Shown here: positions 32,551 through 45,003 of the stretch, piece by piece
Position numbering within the stretch: position 1 is the first letter of the stretch
Layout of the letters: each line of letters opens with the position of its first letter
From: Linderina pennispora
Taxonomy: Eukaryota; Kickxellomycota; Kickxellomycetes; Kickxellales; Kickxellaceae
DNA: 64,000 nt
Assembly (NCBI RefSeq): GCF_002104995.1
Contig: NW_024468256.1
Location: 826,001 to 890,000, forward strand
Direction of reading: 5' to 3'
Notes under the pieces: model-generated
The model's database searches: none
What the model was told of the DNA's origin: nothing
Seen by the model: only the letters and a program-made list of their open reading frames with translations
Program-made: the position numbers and the translations under genes

Positions 32551-33530
32551 GCCGTAGACAAAATGTATTAGATGATTTCAACCTTTCGACATTCACCCAG
32601 CTTGGCTATTACACTGTATCTCGTAGTGCCAGGGAACACTGAGATTATATTGATCTGAATATATATCGCTGTTCACAGTCCGCGCTGACTTGGGCAAATC
32701 GCAAACACTACTACTGCGTTTATGATTCATGTTTTTAAACTGAATATAAACCATATTCATAGACACCAGCGTTCAAAACTGAAGAAAAGGAAAAAAGGAA
32801 AACTACAGACGCTGCACACTGACATTTCTGAATATTTCGCTGCTGTGCGGTATCTGAGCATGTCAGCAAAACCAGGGCAACAAGCTACGATTGTAGTGGC
32901 CACAGACCTCTGCTAGATATCTCCATTGGCTCAGCGTGAGATGCCACTCTCGTTGTCGATCGACCTGAAATTGCCATGGCGTCATCATGGTGGTCATTAT
33001 CAGCCGCGGAGCACTACTAGACCATCACAGTATGCTATATTTGATCCGCCACACTTGCAAATTTGCCAGTGCTCAATAGCAAAACTAGTACACCAAATGC
33101 CAGTAGTGACAGTTATCCAGGCAAATGGTGCCCAAGCCTACGGAGGTTTCCTACCATCAAATGGACTTGAACCACCCGGACAGCCTGTAGCATTCAGCTA
33201 GGACAGCTGACAAAAGGACGCATGTGGATAGTGTCTGGACGATTCTTTGTAGGAGCCGAGGTCGGTGGAGGCGACATTGCAGCGGGCCAGATACCCACAT
33301 ACAGCATTTGGCGTGACTGATTGATACAGCTAACGCCACGCCAAGTGCGCCTTGCAGACAAACACCGCACTTGCATTATTCAGTGGGTGTCCAAAACACG
33401 ACCAATGCGGAATAGTGGTGGCGACTGTATCATGTAAAAGCGCGCATCATGCCCACCTCAGGCCATCCAACCTGTTCTAGCGGTCGCTCTCATTTCGGCA
33501 GAAATATTCACTCCTAACGAATCCCAAGCA
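32551..33530. other. QNG1-P450A gap with conserved coding-like fragments
   Basis: Mirrored at 51,983-52,967. In the right arm two short stretches look coding-like on the P450 strand: 52,548-52,327 (HHGGHYRPRSTTRPPQYAIF...) and 52,295-52,098 (MWIVSGRFFVGAEVGG...). In this left arm the counterparts (32,980-33,200 and 33,222-33,320) are changed by indels and an in-frame stop. I cannot assign a family. It may be a decayed gene in both arms. Confidence 0.4.
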
Positions 33531-35089
33531 ATGGTGCTGGACCTTATGTTTAGGCCTCTACAGGCTCCGACAGTGTCAAGCATGGTTTGGCCAACCCTAT
33601 CTATGGTCGTGGCAGTATACGTTGCTCGCCTCATCTACCACGCGTATTTCTCACCTCTGGCATCCATCCCAGGGCCGTTTCTCAACAAGATATCCAATCT
33701 ACCGCTCAACTACCAGTTAATCCGTGGACAATTTCACACCTACTCAGTCAAACTGCACGCCAAGTACGGCGAGGTTGTGCGCATCGGCTACGACCATATA
33801 TCTCTTTCAAGCACCTCGGATACACGTATGGTTCTTGCCACTCATGCGTTTCGGAAGGGACGCATGTATAGGGAGATCGGCGGCAACGGATGTGAGCCCA
33901 GCATGTTTACTACAACACTTCCAGAAGTGAACAAGGCTCGTCGGCGTATGTTGGGGGATGCGTTTGCGGCACACACGATGCGCGCTGTTGAAGACTTGGT
34001 GGTGGACGCTGGTGCCAGCGCGCTTATCACCGCATGGGACAGCGAGATTGCCAAGCAAGGACCAGTTGCCAGGGTTAACTACTACTACGCCTTTCACCGC
34101 ATGGCAGTAGACGTTATTGGCGCAGTCGCTTTTGGCTCTAGCTTCAATATTCTGAAAACCAGGAACGCGGATATCATCGACTGGCTGCACGATACCGCGA
34201 TGGTTGCTGCCTATACGAAACCTTGCGCCATGGCTCGCAAGGAAACCATGGGCTTTTAAGAAGCTCAAGGAGTCACGCAGGAAAATTGAACAGATAACAT
34301 ATGACTCTATCATGACCCGCAAGAAAGTGGTCAGCGAAACTGGGCTGCCACCGCGCATAGATGTGCTGCAAAGGTGCATCAATGCTAAAGACCCCGAGAC
34401 AGGCCAAGGGCTCACGCCACCCCAACTCGAGTCCGAATTGATTCTGATGCTCGTGGCTGGTTCCGATACCACAGGCAGCACCCTGACATGGATAGTGATG
34501 AACTTGCTGCACAACCCAGAATGCTACAAGCGCGTTACACACGAAATCCGTTCGACATTCCCCCACACTTCTCAAACGATCTCGTATGCCGATGCCAAAA
34601 CAAAGCTACCATATCTCTCGGCTGTCATCTACGAAAGCATGCGGATTACCTCACCATCTGCTACAATGCTCACACGGAATGTGCCGGCAGAGGGCGTGGA
34701 CCATCCAAGGCTTCTTCATCTCGACTGGCTCACAGATTTGTCTGTCTTTTGGCGCCTGCCACCACAACCCTCGTCTGTGGAAGAACCCTGGTGTGTTTGA
34801 CCCCGAGCGCTTCCTTGGCCCAGATTCAACCAAGAGGATCAGTGACGTTCTTACGTTCAGCACTGGTGTTCGCGTCTGCATTGGACGAAACCTGGCAATG
34901 CTAGATATCTTCACAGCGCTTGCCAATATTCTACGCCGGTATGATTTCAAGCTGCCCGATGATGCCCCGTACGGTCCTCACAGACTGAGCCCTAGCGGCA
35001 TACCAGTTGAGGTGCCTGGGTTGTCTTATCTCGTTACCGGACCAGTAAACCCCAAGAATAATTGCTGGGTCAACATTTCTCTGGCCTGA
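33531..35089 (+). CDS. Cytochrome P450 paralogue A (left copy), two frame breaks
   Basis: N-terminal anchor (residues about 15-35) then hinge SPLASIPGPFLNK, C-helix/substrate regions, I-helix AGSDTTGS, K-helix ESMR (ExxR), PERF region DPERFLG, and haem loop FSTGVRVCIGRNLAM with the Cys ligand. It resembles fungal microsomal monooxygenases of the benzoate-hydroxylase-like class; substrate unknown. Frame breaks lie near 34,213 (one extra C compared with the right copy) and near 34,700 (one extra base at PAEG-V). Composition is AT-richer than in the housekeeping genes. It is either a functional gene with sequence errors or an early pseudogene. Confidence 0.8.
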
Positions 35090-35762
35090 TATAGCTACTT
35101 TTTATCACTAAACTTTCCAGATCCAACATGCCTGGGGCCATGAGGCTTGGGGGGGTTATATGCAGTTAGTAGTGTGCATATAGTGGACAACAGGTGAAAG
35201 AACTAGTATTTGCAGGATGCCTACATCTTCACAGATATGGCTGGACAGATAGATGTATGGGCTTGCTTGTGCACAGCAGCTATCCAATATGCGCATCAAA
35301 GGTCTGCGGAATGATGGAACGCATGTTGCATACTATTTAGCCATTCAGATTAGTGTACTGCAGCCCAGCCTACGTCTGTACTGTGCACGCTTGGCGGTGA
35401 AGGCGTGAGAATGAGGCCATGGTGGCGTTGCTGCCAGCAGTAGTAGAGGGCGGGAGACACACTATGGTAGGCAAATGTGTAGGTAGTGCGGACATGTTCT
35501 ACTTCATCCAATTTACCTCAATTGTTGATTTGGACAAAGAATGGAGACTCTGCACTCACCACTAGCGCCATGCACCGTACCCCCTTTTCTAGTATTATGC
35601 GAGGATGCACAATACTGTGCTAGGATTGTCGTTGGCATAGCATGATAGCGAGCGTTGTACTGGATACCGAGCCACTGCATCCAGGACACCACTCTCTCCA
35701 GATATACTGCCTGTATCCACTTTCTCTCTAGGTAGCTATTCAATATCTCCTACCTTATAAAA
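35090..35762. other. Gap between P450-A and P450-B
   Basis: 673 bp, mirrored in the right arm at 49,806-50,426. No gene recognised. It includes the upstream TCCACTT (35716-35722) that marks the deletion end in the right copy. Confidence 0.5.
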
Positions 35763-37120
35763 ATGATTCTAGAGCATATACTCGGCGCTTTGCAACGGCC
35801 TATTGGGTCTGCCACCTTCTGGCCTGTCATCACTCTGGTTGTGGCAGTATACGTCGCACGGCTGATTCGCCATGCATTTTTCACCCCACTTGCCCGCATC
35901 CCCAGACCGTTCATGAACAGGCTCTCCAATCTTCCGCTCATGTACAAGCTTTTTTGCGGGCAGTACCATTCATACTCTACTGAACTCCACGAGAAATACG
36001 GCGAGGTGGTGCGCATCGGCCACGACCATATATCTCTATCCAGCACCTCCGATACCCGCCTTGTTCTTGCCACCCATGCATTTCGGAAGGGTCGCATGTA
36101 TGAGGACATTGTTAACTGCGGTGCTGTATTAGATACATTCTCCACAACCGATCCTGAGATCAACAAGCTCCGTCGACGCCAGATAGGCGATGCGTTTTCG
36201 ATGCGCACGATGTGTAACGTCGAGAGTCTGGTGGTGGATACAGGAGTCAGCTCGCTCATGAACACGTGGGACAGCGATATTTCCAAGCAAGGAGAGGCAG
36301 CTAGAGTCAACTATTTCTACTCGTTCCATTGCATGGCTACGACGTCATCGGCGAGCTGTTCTTTGGTGCAAGATTTACCACTCTGAGAACCGGCGTCATG
36401 GCCATTATTGACATGGTTCACGACACAACAGGCTTTTCCATATTTGCAGGACAGGTTCCACTTGTTGCTGACATTCCATGGATCCTCAGACGACAGGCAA
36501 TATGCTGTCATTTGCAATCATGAACCTGATGCACTACCCAGAGTGCTACAAGAGAGTGACCGAGGAAGTGCGCTCGACGTTCTCTGACTCGTCACAGCTG
36601 ATATCCTTTGCCGATGCCAAGTCAAAGCTGCCGTATCTCTCGGCAGTCATCCATGAGAGCATGCGTCTTAACCCCTCCTTCGCAAGCGTGCTCCAGCGAT
36701 GTGTTCCAGCAGAGGTGTCACCTTCCAGGACTGCTTCATTCCAGGCGGTTCAAATGTCTGTGTGTCGGTTGCTGCATGCCACCGCAACCCACGGCTTTGG
36801 GCCAACCCTGGCATGTTCGATCCCGAGCGGTTTCTCGGTCCTGATTCTGCCAACAGGCTGAGAGATATCTTGACGTTCAGCTCTGGTGTTCGCCTTTGTC
36901 CTGGACGGCATTTGGCAATGCTTGAAATCCACACCGTTCCTTGCCAATATCGTACGTAAATACGACTTTTCGTTGCCCAATGACGCTCCATATGGCCTGC
37001 ATAGAGTCCACATGAATGGCATCCCGGTTGAAGTTCCAGCAGGAGACATTTGGCGTGACTGGTCCAAAGAATCCAAGCGACAACTGCTGGGTCAACATTT
37101 CTCTTGCCAAAACTGCTTGA
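35763..37120 (+). pseudogene. Cytochrome P450 paralogue B (left copy), middle deleted
   Basis: Begins MILEHILGALQRP with an anchor and hinge (TPLARIPRPFMNR). Lesions: a one-base loss near 36,338 (...FHCMA then YDVIGELFFG in another frame); a deletion of about 208 bp near 36,494 that fuses WILRR to TGNMLSF, removing the approach to the I-helix including its SGSDT; and a one-base loss near 36,714 (PAE-GV). ExxR (ESMR) and a good haem loop (FSSGVRLCPGRHLAM) remain. The mirror copy keeps the missing middle but lacks the N-terminal half. Not functional as it stands. Confidence 0.85.
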
Positions 37121-37277
37121 AACATAGTGGTGGATGTCTTTGGAAGATACATGCACATGTGCGGATCACACCTAGTCAGCTTTGTGTCGATAGATGTGGC
37201 AACGATGAAGTACATTGCCATCGACCTGCATTTATTAGGAATATGTGCCTTGGTTCATGTATGAAGTAAGGTTTACC

Positions 37278-38380
37278 ACCACCGTTGAAGAAAAAGAGGT
37301 TCAATATGGCGGCCTGTTCAGCGAGAGTTTCACCTGGGACATGGGCTTGGCCAGCCAGTTTCTCATTTGACAAATCAGTGCGGCACTATATATAGCCTTC
37401 AACATAATTTCCTTGCCTCACCTTCACCGTTTAGCTTTGTATCCGTCGATCTGCCAGCCAACGATCGACATCACCAATGATAGGACCTTGTCTCTTATAT
37501 CGGTAAATCTGTTTACCAAAGTTGAAGTACAGAGCGCATATGTACTGCGAACACCCTCGTTGACCACCGCCATGTCTTGCTCTTTGAGCCGCCAGAGCTC
37601 CAGAGGACATCAGCTGATGCCGCCTCAATGTAACAGATAGCACGCAGCAACAGCAGTGTTGGCCCTATTCAGAAACAAGGCGATTGCAATATCAAAATGC
37701 TGATGGACAAACAATTGTTTCTTCTGAGCTAAAAATAAGCGGGGGGTTTGTGGAATAGGGCTGCTAGGTATGAGGGCCTATTTGCGGACCGTGAAGAGAG
37801 CGGTGTAGTGGCAGACGGTCTGCCCAGAGGTCCGGGAATGGTGCTGGCCCGGCTATGACGAAACCTATGCTCACCTGAAAAGTGCGATTTGGACTCATTC
37901 CAGGTCCATTTGTGCCTCCTATGTTTGTGAAGGTGAAGGGGATACAAACGCGCACTCTGAAGAGCATGCTGTGTTCTGGATCCGCCCTTGAACCCTTTTT
38001 CGCCCAAGCTTTATTTTTGAATTTTCTTTTTCTCCCTTTCTACTATTTACATTTTCCCTGCCCTTTCCATTTCGCACTTCGTTCGTTCACGTCCTCCGCT
38101 GTTTTTCTTTTTAAAAGTTTCTCAGATACCCTTTTTGTGAGGTTTTCCTTTCTTGCGGTTGTTTCCGGCCATTCGAAGCGAGTTCAGTCTATCCGGCTAC
38201 TTTTAAAGCTCCTGTCGCTCCGCATATTCCGCTTTCCTTGGCAGTGCGCTCGCAATTTCACAGCTTAAAATTCCGGTTAACTGACACGTATACATACGGA
38301 GAAGACTCTCCCACACCACCAGCACGGGCGCCTTTAACACACAGTTCTAAACAGAAAGCAGACGGGTGTCTGGCGGCGCA
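37278..38380. other. Start of unique spacer, upstream of sorting nexin
   Basis: 1.1 kb outside the inverted repeat. Long pyrimidine-rich stretches at 38,010-38,270 look like a promoter or leader. No gene seen; short frames near 37,420-37,640 lack any recognisable feature. Confidence 0.5.
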
Positions 38381-41227
38381 ATGCGATACCGCTTCATAGT
38401 TTTCCGGGCCCAGCCAACGAAGGGAACGATTACATTCTCCATATACCTGGAAGAGGTGGTAAGTACATGAGTGCTTCTCTGGAAGGACGGTCTACCTGGT
38501 TCATCGGCAGGAGGTGGGGGAGAACCGTTCCCATCGCCTGCATGGCCTGGCGGTTCCTCTCGCTCGTATTGGTCTATAGGGAGGAGCTGTCGATCTCGGC
38601 CATGTTTGTCAATTCGATGTTCTGCGTTTAGTTGATTCCAGGTCTCTCTCGCCCCCACCCGCCCACGTCCACAGGCTGGCCTGGTTGCAGATGTGCATTC
38701 TTCGGCTCCGCCATTCTTTGTCCGCATACTAACTGGCGTACGCAACAAATAGAGCCCCAGGTTCACACCGGTCCTGCGACTTTCAGCGCGGTCACGTCGC
38801 CCACGGATGAGTACTCAGCAAATGAGTTGCCGCTATCGACGGTGCCTCAGCCGAATTCCTCGGGGTCAGACAGCAGCAGTAGTAACAGCAATGGCGGCAC
38901 ACCAGGAGTAGCAGGCGCACGAATCACGCGAACATTAGATCGGACGTGGGACCAGTGCGAATGGTTGCAAAAGAAGCTTTTGCAGAGCTTCCGACTACAG
39001 ATCCTGCCACCACTGTCAGAGCGGCCCAGCACAAAAAAGCTTGCTGACTCGCTCGCAATCGAGCGGCAGCGGTCACAGATCGAGCGGTGGCTCAACCGGT
39101 TGGGTGCACGCGAGAGTGTGTGCGAGAACGGCTCCTTTGACCATTTCATTTCGGGCAGAATGTCCCACGACGAGGTTGGTGGTGCAGACAAAAAATCGTT
39201 TTCATCGAAGCTGTTCAACATGTTCACAGGCATCGCTGACCAGGGCTTCAGGATGTACACTCCGATTGGGGACATCAACGACTATGATGAGGACGAAGAA
39301 GAGCAGCGGCGCGAGTATATTTTGCGCGTGGAAGAGTACACGAAGGACCTGGCAGATGCGATGTCCAACATGCACGCGCAGGAGGAGGTGCTGGACAAGG
39401 GTGTGGTCAAGGTGACGATGGCTATCGAGAATGCGTTTCGGTCGGAATCGATGGCGCCGTATGACGATGGGTCAGTCACAAAGCCGGAAGGCGAGGACCA
39501 CGAGCGGCTAACGGTCTCGCTTGGACTGCTTCAGAATGCATCAGAGTCTAATTACTGGTCCAACCGAGAAGTAGTAAGTGCGAAAACAGGGTAGTAGCTC
39601 GACCCTGCTGCCGTCCCAATGGCCTTTGGTGAAGCATGCCCTCGCTATGCCACGTGGTGTGTTCGCCTCGGTACCAGCATTATTCACCGTTGCCATGCAG
39701 TGGAACTGGAAACTATATTGGGTGCAAAGGTACTACTATCTAATCATGCACCACTGCTGTTTGCGTGTAGGCGGTTTGGAAGGACTTTAACTTTGCTGAC
39801 ACGGTCATGGAATACCGGACAATGCTGGGTGGCATCAAGGACGTGATGAACAACGCGACCCAGACCCTGATAATGTACGAGAGGGCGATGCAACGGCAGC
39901 AGGGGTACTCGGCCAAGGCCAACAGCCTGCGTGTGCAGTATCCGAGCGACACACCATCAGTGAAGTATGCCAACGAGCAAGAAATACTGGCTGAGCGCGA
40001 GCTGGATCTGGCCCGACAAGAGTACGCTGATTCATGCGACATGGTCAAACACGAGCTGGTCCGGTACGAGCGGGAGCGGGCCGCCGGAATGTGCAAGGCC
40101 CTGGAGCATACCGCGATGCTGGAGCTCGAATCGGCAAAGGCACGCATGCAGGAGCTGCGTGCTGCATGCAGGAGGATAAAAAACCTGCAGCTGGTCAAGG
40201 ACCCGCCCCATGCACGCACTAGCATCGGGCCGATGCTGTGGCACGGCACTGCTGCTGGCCAGGCGACAACGCCGATCACCCCCAATACCAGCCTGCCGTC
40301 TTCGCTGTCCACACTCATGACACCTGGTTCACAGCCGTCAGTTCAGCGACAACGTTATTTTGGGCGGGCTTTCAAACGACTCCAGGGGGGCCAGCCGCAA
40401 TTCGCCGTTGGCTGCCCGACTGGATTCTGATGACGACATCTCTGCGTTTGCACACAGCAATGCGAGTGGCAGCAGCTCATCAAGAGCACCACTGGCGGGT
40501 GCGCCGGGAGGATCGAAGCCGGCAATACTTCGCCGTGCACGGACAATGGATGGGCCTTTGTATGGGTCTCAAGACCTATGCATCTCCAAAAATGGCGGGT
40601 CTTCGTCAAGCACTAGGCGGGCTGGAGGCTAGTGGCACCCAGTCAGCGGTATCACAGCGGCCAAAGTGGAACGGGCGAATCTCAAACCATGCCTTATCAG
40701 GGCTACGATCCAGCTACTGACCTGCAGTACCGTCCGGCACTGAACCGCGATCGGCTGGCTGAGATGGAAGTTGAGGCAGAGGTCGAAGATGAGCTGCTGC
40801 GCTCAGGGCTGCTGACGCCGCGCCAAATCTACCCGCCGCAAGACGACCCAGAACCAGTTTGTATCATCACCCGACGGATACTCGCCTGGCCATGATGTAC
40901 CCCCAGTCTTGCCTGCCTTCCGCACCAGCACCTCCTGCTAGTTCCAGCAACCACCACCGGCACACCAACAGCGATTACGGAGTTTCGACGATCCCTAATT
41001 CGGTCACTGCATCAGCATATCTGAAGTACTCGCGCGAAACCCTCTCTGCATCCCTCTCTGCGAGTGGTGGCAGCGCGTCGTCGTCGGGGACGCGGTCGCT
41101 GCCTGCAACAACGAATAGAGCCGGATCGCCCGGCCCAAGCCGGCCCACAGCTCGGAAACCAACACACCACCACATGCTGCGCCGCGGCTTCAAGGACAAG
41201 GGCAAGGGCAAAGCTGCCGCCGTCTAG
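38381..41227 (+). CDS. PX-BAR sorting nexin with long disordered tail, frame-broken
   Basis: Probable exons: 38381-38458 (MRYRFIVFRAQPTKG...), then 38641 onward, to 39573; 39771 onward to 41227. The intron 39574-39770 is a clean GT-AG in phase 0. The PX half shows RTWDQCEWLQKKLLQSF, ILPPLSERPS and the R-x-Q-IERWLNRL helix. The BAR-like half is helical (EEYTKDLADAMSNMHAQEE; DFNFADTVMEYRTMLGGIKDVM; AERELDLARQEYADSCDMVKHELVRYERERA). Sorting nexins of this type bind PI3P and shape endosomal tubules. The tail (about 40,250-41,227) is Ser/Gly/Pro-rich and ends in a basic KDKGKGK. Frame breaks near 40,340, 40,632, 40,645, 40,857 and 40,917 each fit one extra base. The first exon and 38,641-38,760 are uncertain. 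Confidence 0.7.
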
Positions 41228-41325
41228 CAGAGTGCCTAACAGGGTCCCTTGTATACACCATTTCTCTCTTCAAAATACAGAGCTTCTTCAAGGGTATGTA
41301 TAATGACATTCACGAAAGCTACTCC

Positions 41326-41894
41326 TTACTTCTTCTTGCTCTTCATAAAGTTGGCCTCCTTGATGACCTTGGACCGCTGCACACGCTGCCTTTCGCGCTC
41401 ACCAAGCGACTCCTCTGCTGGCGTGTCCAGCAGCGTCCATAGCCACTCAGGGTACTCCTCGTCCTTCAGCGCGACCGGGTCTTTGCCATCCTTGTAAATG
41501 TTCAGGCCCTTCAGGACGGTTCCCTGCGTAGCGATCGACGGTTTCCGCTGGGTCTTCTCTCCTGCCAAGTCTACCAAAACGCAAATAGTCTCAAACCAGT
41601 CAGCATTCTGTATCATTCAGCGCTGACGTTGAAATGCGGTGTTTGCTACTTGTTTTTTGAAAAGCAGGCGTCCTTACCGTTAGCACCCATTCGGAGCGCA
41701 GCTGTGGTTTTGAGTGTCCGGGAGAGCCGGCTAGGCGTGCGCCAGAGCGAGCGTGTATCGGGTTGAAGCGATTCTGGTGAGCATTTTGGAACAAAAACTG
41801 TAAATTTGGAGCGAGTTTTTTTACACAAGCGAAGAGAGAAGCATTTATTTGCGTGAGCGCATTTTCGATCCAAGCTGGCGATAAAGTCCAACAT
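41326..41894 (-). CDS. MRPL37: Mitochondrial large-subunit ribosomal protein mL54 (yeast Mrpl37)
   Basis: Two exons, 41894-41678 and 41570-41326, with a 107-bp GT-AG intron in phase 1; 153 residues. Exon 2 carries the mL54 core: [31 protein letters not shown], then [21 protein letters not shown]. Exon 1 gives a basic, Ser/Arg-rich leader ([17 protein letters not shown]) suited to mitochondrial import. The true start may be further in than the first ATG. No frame break although it lies in the error-rich spacer. Confidence 0.85.
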
Positions 41895-41994
41895 TTTTCG
41901 CTAGTCGCGAGCCGAGTCGATCAAAAACGAAGAGCCAATAGTGTCTGATAACATGGGATTCAAAAAGTAACATGGAGTAGAACAAGTGTGTTGT

Positions 41995-42642
41995 TTAGAA
42001 GAGACTGCCGGCCATCAGGGCTGCCATGCCCAGAGCTGCCACCGCACCAGCCAGGCTGGTCGCGCCGCTGTCCTTCCCAACAGGCACCGGGCTTGCGCGC
42101 TTCTTGGACGACAAACCATCGCCCTTCTTCTTGTCCTTCTTTTGGCCGAGCTCGTCGGCATCATCGGACATATCCATCACCACTGGCGACTTTGGATCGA
42201 CCTTGGGCTTGGGTTTCCCGAATCCTGTGTTATCGTCAAACTTGTCGACCATGATCTTGAGGTCTGGCGCGTCATCGGAGCTGCACGCCATGCGGTAATC
42301 GCACATGCTGAAGCAATAGCTCTTTTCGTGTGCTGGGATCTTGCTCTTATCGCAGGCAGTCCGGCACTCGTTGCGCTGCGCCTCGCACACACGCTGGAAT
42401 GCCGGCCACTGGTAGCGCCGGACGGAAGCTTCAGCGCCGTTGCTGCATTGGCATTTGGAGCCAAGCGTCGCTGGGTTGCAGAAGGCCTCGCGGGTGTATC
42501 CTTCACCGCCGCAAACGTTTGTGCAGTAGAGAACTTGCTCACTACAGAGCTCCTTGCGAAGCTTTTCGCTCAGCTGGCTGGCATCCCACGCAGCGGCGGA
42601 TGTTGCGAGCAGTAGGACAGCGTACTGTGCAGAGATGTGCAT
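41995..42642 (-). CDS. Cysteine-rich GPI-anchored surface protein (DUF7707-like)
   Basis: 215 residues: signal peptide (1-18, ending SAAAW), a domain with 12 or more Cys between 33 and 125 (CSEQVLYCTNVCGG, FCNPATLGSKCQCSNG, VCEAQRNECRTACD, YCFSMCDYRMAC), a charged Lys/Asp-rich linker, and a small-residue hydrophobic tail (ATSLAGAVAALGMAALMAG) fitting GPI attachment. The cysteine pattern matches a fungal family of cell-surface proteins of unknown function (DUF7707-like). A cell-wall or adhesion role is inference only. Confidence 0.75.
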   Translation of the reverse strand: MHISAQYAVLLLATSAAAWDASQLSEKLRKELCSEQVLYCTNVCGGEGYTREAFCNPATLGSKCQCSNGAEASVRRYQWPAFQRVCEAQRNECRTACDKSKIPAHEKSYCFSMCDYRMACSSDDAPDLKIMVDKFDDNTGFGKPKPKVDPKSPVVMDMSDDADELGQKKDKKKGDGLSSKKRASPVPVGKDSGATSLAGAVAALGMAALMAGSLF

Positions 42643-43862
42643 TGCTGCGAAGAGGCTTCTAGTATTAGGCAGGAGAGTGTATTGGTACGGGTTGCTAAAA
42701 TGCTGGCAGTGGGTTGGACAATTGTATTTGAAGTGCTGATTTTGCTAGTGCTGCTAAAGTCACTAAATTGAGAGGTGCGTGTCTGGATTTATATCGCGCA
42801 CGAGTAGTGCCCGTCAGTGGGCTACAAGATGAAGATAGAAAACAAGCCAGCATCTGGCGTTTCATGCACATACACGCACGAGCCCATATGCCACCTGGGT
42901 GCAACACGCATACCATGCGAATAGCCCTGATGCGATCCAGCACGGATGTAGTAGTCGCAGCAGCAGGAAGAGTGAGTTGGTTTTCTTCATACGGATGGTG
43001 CTGTCTTACCAGGAGCGTGGTGTGGCTTTCTCTGCTGAAATGCAAGGCAACAATCTTGCAACAGCGCCACATGCACATGTTGCGCGTGTTTCACACAGAG
43101 GGGGTAGGGTGTGGCTTTTTTATCGCGCGTCTTGCACCCATATGACCTTCTGTGTCAGCGGCAATTGCTGGAACTGCGTGGGACTGCGATTCTGGCCAAG
43201 GGACCTTCGAGAATACGATGAGGTCTAGCTATACCGTTTTCGGTAGGCTACAGACACTGCTAATAAGTGACTCTGTCACCAATGCCGAAAAATAGTTTGC
43301 GTAGCTGGTTTCCCGGATGTGCGCCTGGAGCATGCATCGACCCACTTCGCTCTCCAGCACAGCAGGGGAAGGTGAGACTAGGAAACAAAAGGGGGTAGGC
43401 CTTGCATGCGGGTTGAGCGGAGGCGTCGTGCTCCCCTCCCTCCAGGAATTATTTTGAAGTAGGTGTGGAGAGACATGGGTCTTTTTTGCGGACGTGTTTG
43501 AATAATGCTAGGAATGTTTACTGTCGTCTGTTTTGAAAACCGTTTTGTATCCTTTTATGCGTACGGTTTATTTTCTATTCTGGCCAGCATTTTCCTCCCC
43601 ACATTGTCGCTCCGTTCTCCATGCCCAGACGCCATGCTAGCACACCCTCTGCGGCGTTCACCTTTCTTTCTTCCCCTCGACAATTTCGTTCACATATCCG
43701 TCTTCATATTACCCTGCCTGTTTCCTTTTTCAATATTCCGCGCCATTAATACTATTATTAGCGGCTGCTAGCATCATCTACATTCCTGCCTCTTCTTTGG
43801 ACCACAGCTGCGAAAAGCAATACACCCTAACATCTAATCAACCGCCGTCCCTGTTCTGAGAA
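42643..43862. other. Divergent intergenic region, DUF7707-like gene and septin
   Basis: 1.2 kb with no supportable gene. The part near the septin ATG (43,600-43,830) is pyrimidine-rich, like other promoters here. Confidence 0.5.
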
Positions 43863-45003
43863 ATGAGAGACACTGGATCTTTTGATGAGCCGAATGTCGC
43901 ACCCAGCGTCTACAGCCACGTATCGCGTCCGGGCAGCCATAGATACAAGAATGCCAAAAAGGGTCTGCCGTTCAACCTGATGCTGGTGGGCGAGTCCTGG
44001 CCTCGGCCGCACGACATTCCTGAACACATTGTGCGAGCGCACAGTGGTTCCCGCCGACGACAAGGAGAATCCCGAGCAGGCACACATCGCCGAGCCGATG
44101 CAGTTCAAGCATCACAGTGTCGACATGGAGGAGGACGGCATGCGAATCATCCTGAACATCATCGACACTCCGGGGTTTGGTGACGGCCTGGACAACGAAA
44201 ACTGCTTCACGCAAATCACCGAGTACCTCGAAGCGCAGTTTGACGACGTGTTGGCAGAGGAGAACCGGATCAAGCGAAACCCCAAGTCAAAGGACTCGCG
44301 GGTGCATGCGCTCCTGTACTTCATCACACCCACCGGCCACTCCACTGCGCGAGCTCGACATCGAGCTGATGAAGCGGCTCGGATACCGCGCCAACATCAT
44401 CCCGGTTATTGGCCGCAGCGACACAGCTGAACGCCGCGTGAGCTTGTGCTGTTCAAGCAGCGCATCATGGCTGACATTGCTGCCTACAACATCCCTGTGT
44501 TCAACTTCCCGAACTCTGATGATGACGACGAGGAGACTGTTGAGGAGAACCTCGAGCTGCGTGCCCTGATGCCGTTTGCTGTCGTCGGCTGCGAGGAGGT
44601 CATCAATGAGGATGGCCGCCCCGTGCGCGTCCGCACGTACCCATGGGGCGTCGTCCAGGTTGACAATGACGAGCACTCGGACTTTGACCGTCTGCGCTAC
44701 GTTCTGCTCAACTCGCATATCGGCGACCTGCGTGACAGGACCCACAACGAGATCTATGAGCTGTACCGTACCGAGAAGCTCTCAACCACTGGTGGCGCCA
44801 ACAGTGCTCCCTCCGGCGTCGGCGGCTGGACAGCCTGCTTTGGGTGCCCAGCCAAGGGCTATCGCCGTCTAAATCTATCAAGGAATCCATGTGGGGGATC
44901 TCTCCACTACCTCCATATTCTATCTTCATTCCCCATTCTCCACCTCATATCCTATTTGCCATTTCTCCTTCGTTACTACGGAGCCTTGGGCTATTCTGTC
45001 TAG
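43863..45003 (+). CDS. CDC11: Septin, Cdc11-type, frame-broken by four extra bases
   Basis: Starts MRDTGSFDEPNVAPS at 43863. A basic membrane-binding stretch (HRYKNAKKG) precedes the GTPase domain. The P-loop region reads GES then GLGR-TTFLNTLC after a one-base shift near 44,000: Arg replaces the P-loop Lys, as in Cdc11-group septins, which do not hydrolyse GTP well. Then DTPGFGDGL (G3), ALLYFI, RELDIELMKRL, GR-SDT (G4-like), FPNSDDDDEETV and the septin-unique WGVVQVDNDEHSDF. Further shifts near 44,344 and two close together near 44,425 are all extra bases. The end is unclear: one frame stops at 44,872, another at 45,003. No C-terminal coiled coil is evident. Confidence 0.82.

Larger units (their letters stand above)
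21544..37277. repeat. Left arm of a giant imperfect inverted repeat
   Basis: Base for base this is the reverse complement of about 48,780-64,000, with a few percent substitutions and scattered indels. Matching positions sum to a near-constant 85,518 from HMG-CoA synthase to QNG1 (for example RRP3 start 29204 with 56314, QNG1 stop 32550 with 52968). That shows almost no net length change over 8 kb. Homology stops near 37,277, about 155 bp after the P450-B stop. The outer limit cannot be seen because the right arm leaves the window. Confidence 0.95.

Noticed and set aside
36705-36725. A 14-nt GT-AG 'intron' (GTGTCACCTTCCAG) that would restore the P450-B frame
   Set aside because: Far below known spliceosomal limits, it removes conserved residues, and the equivalent trick fails in P450-A.
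42768-43228. Two overlapping frames upstream of the DUF7707-like gene
   Set aside because: No recognisable protein features; probably promoter sequence.
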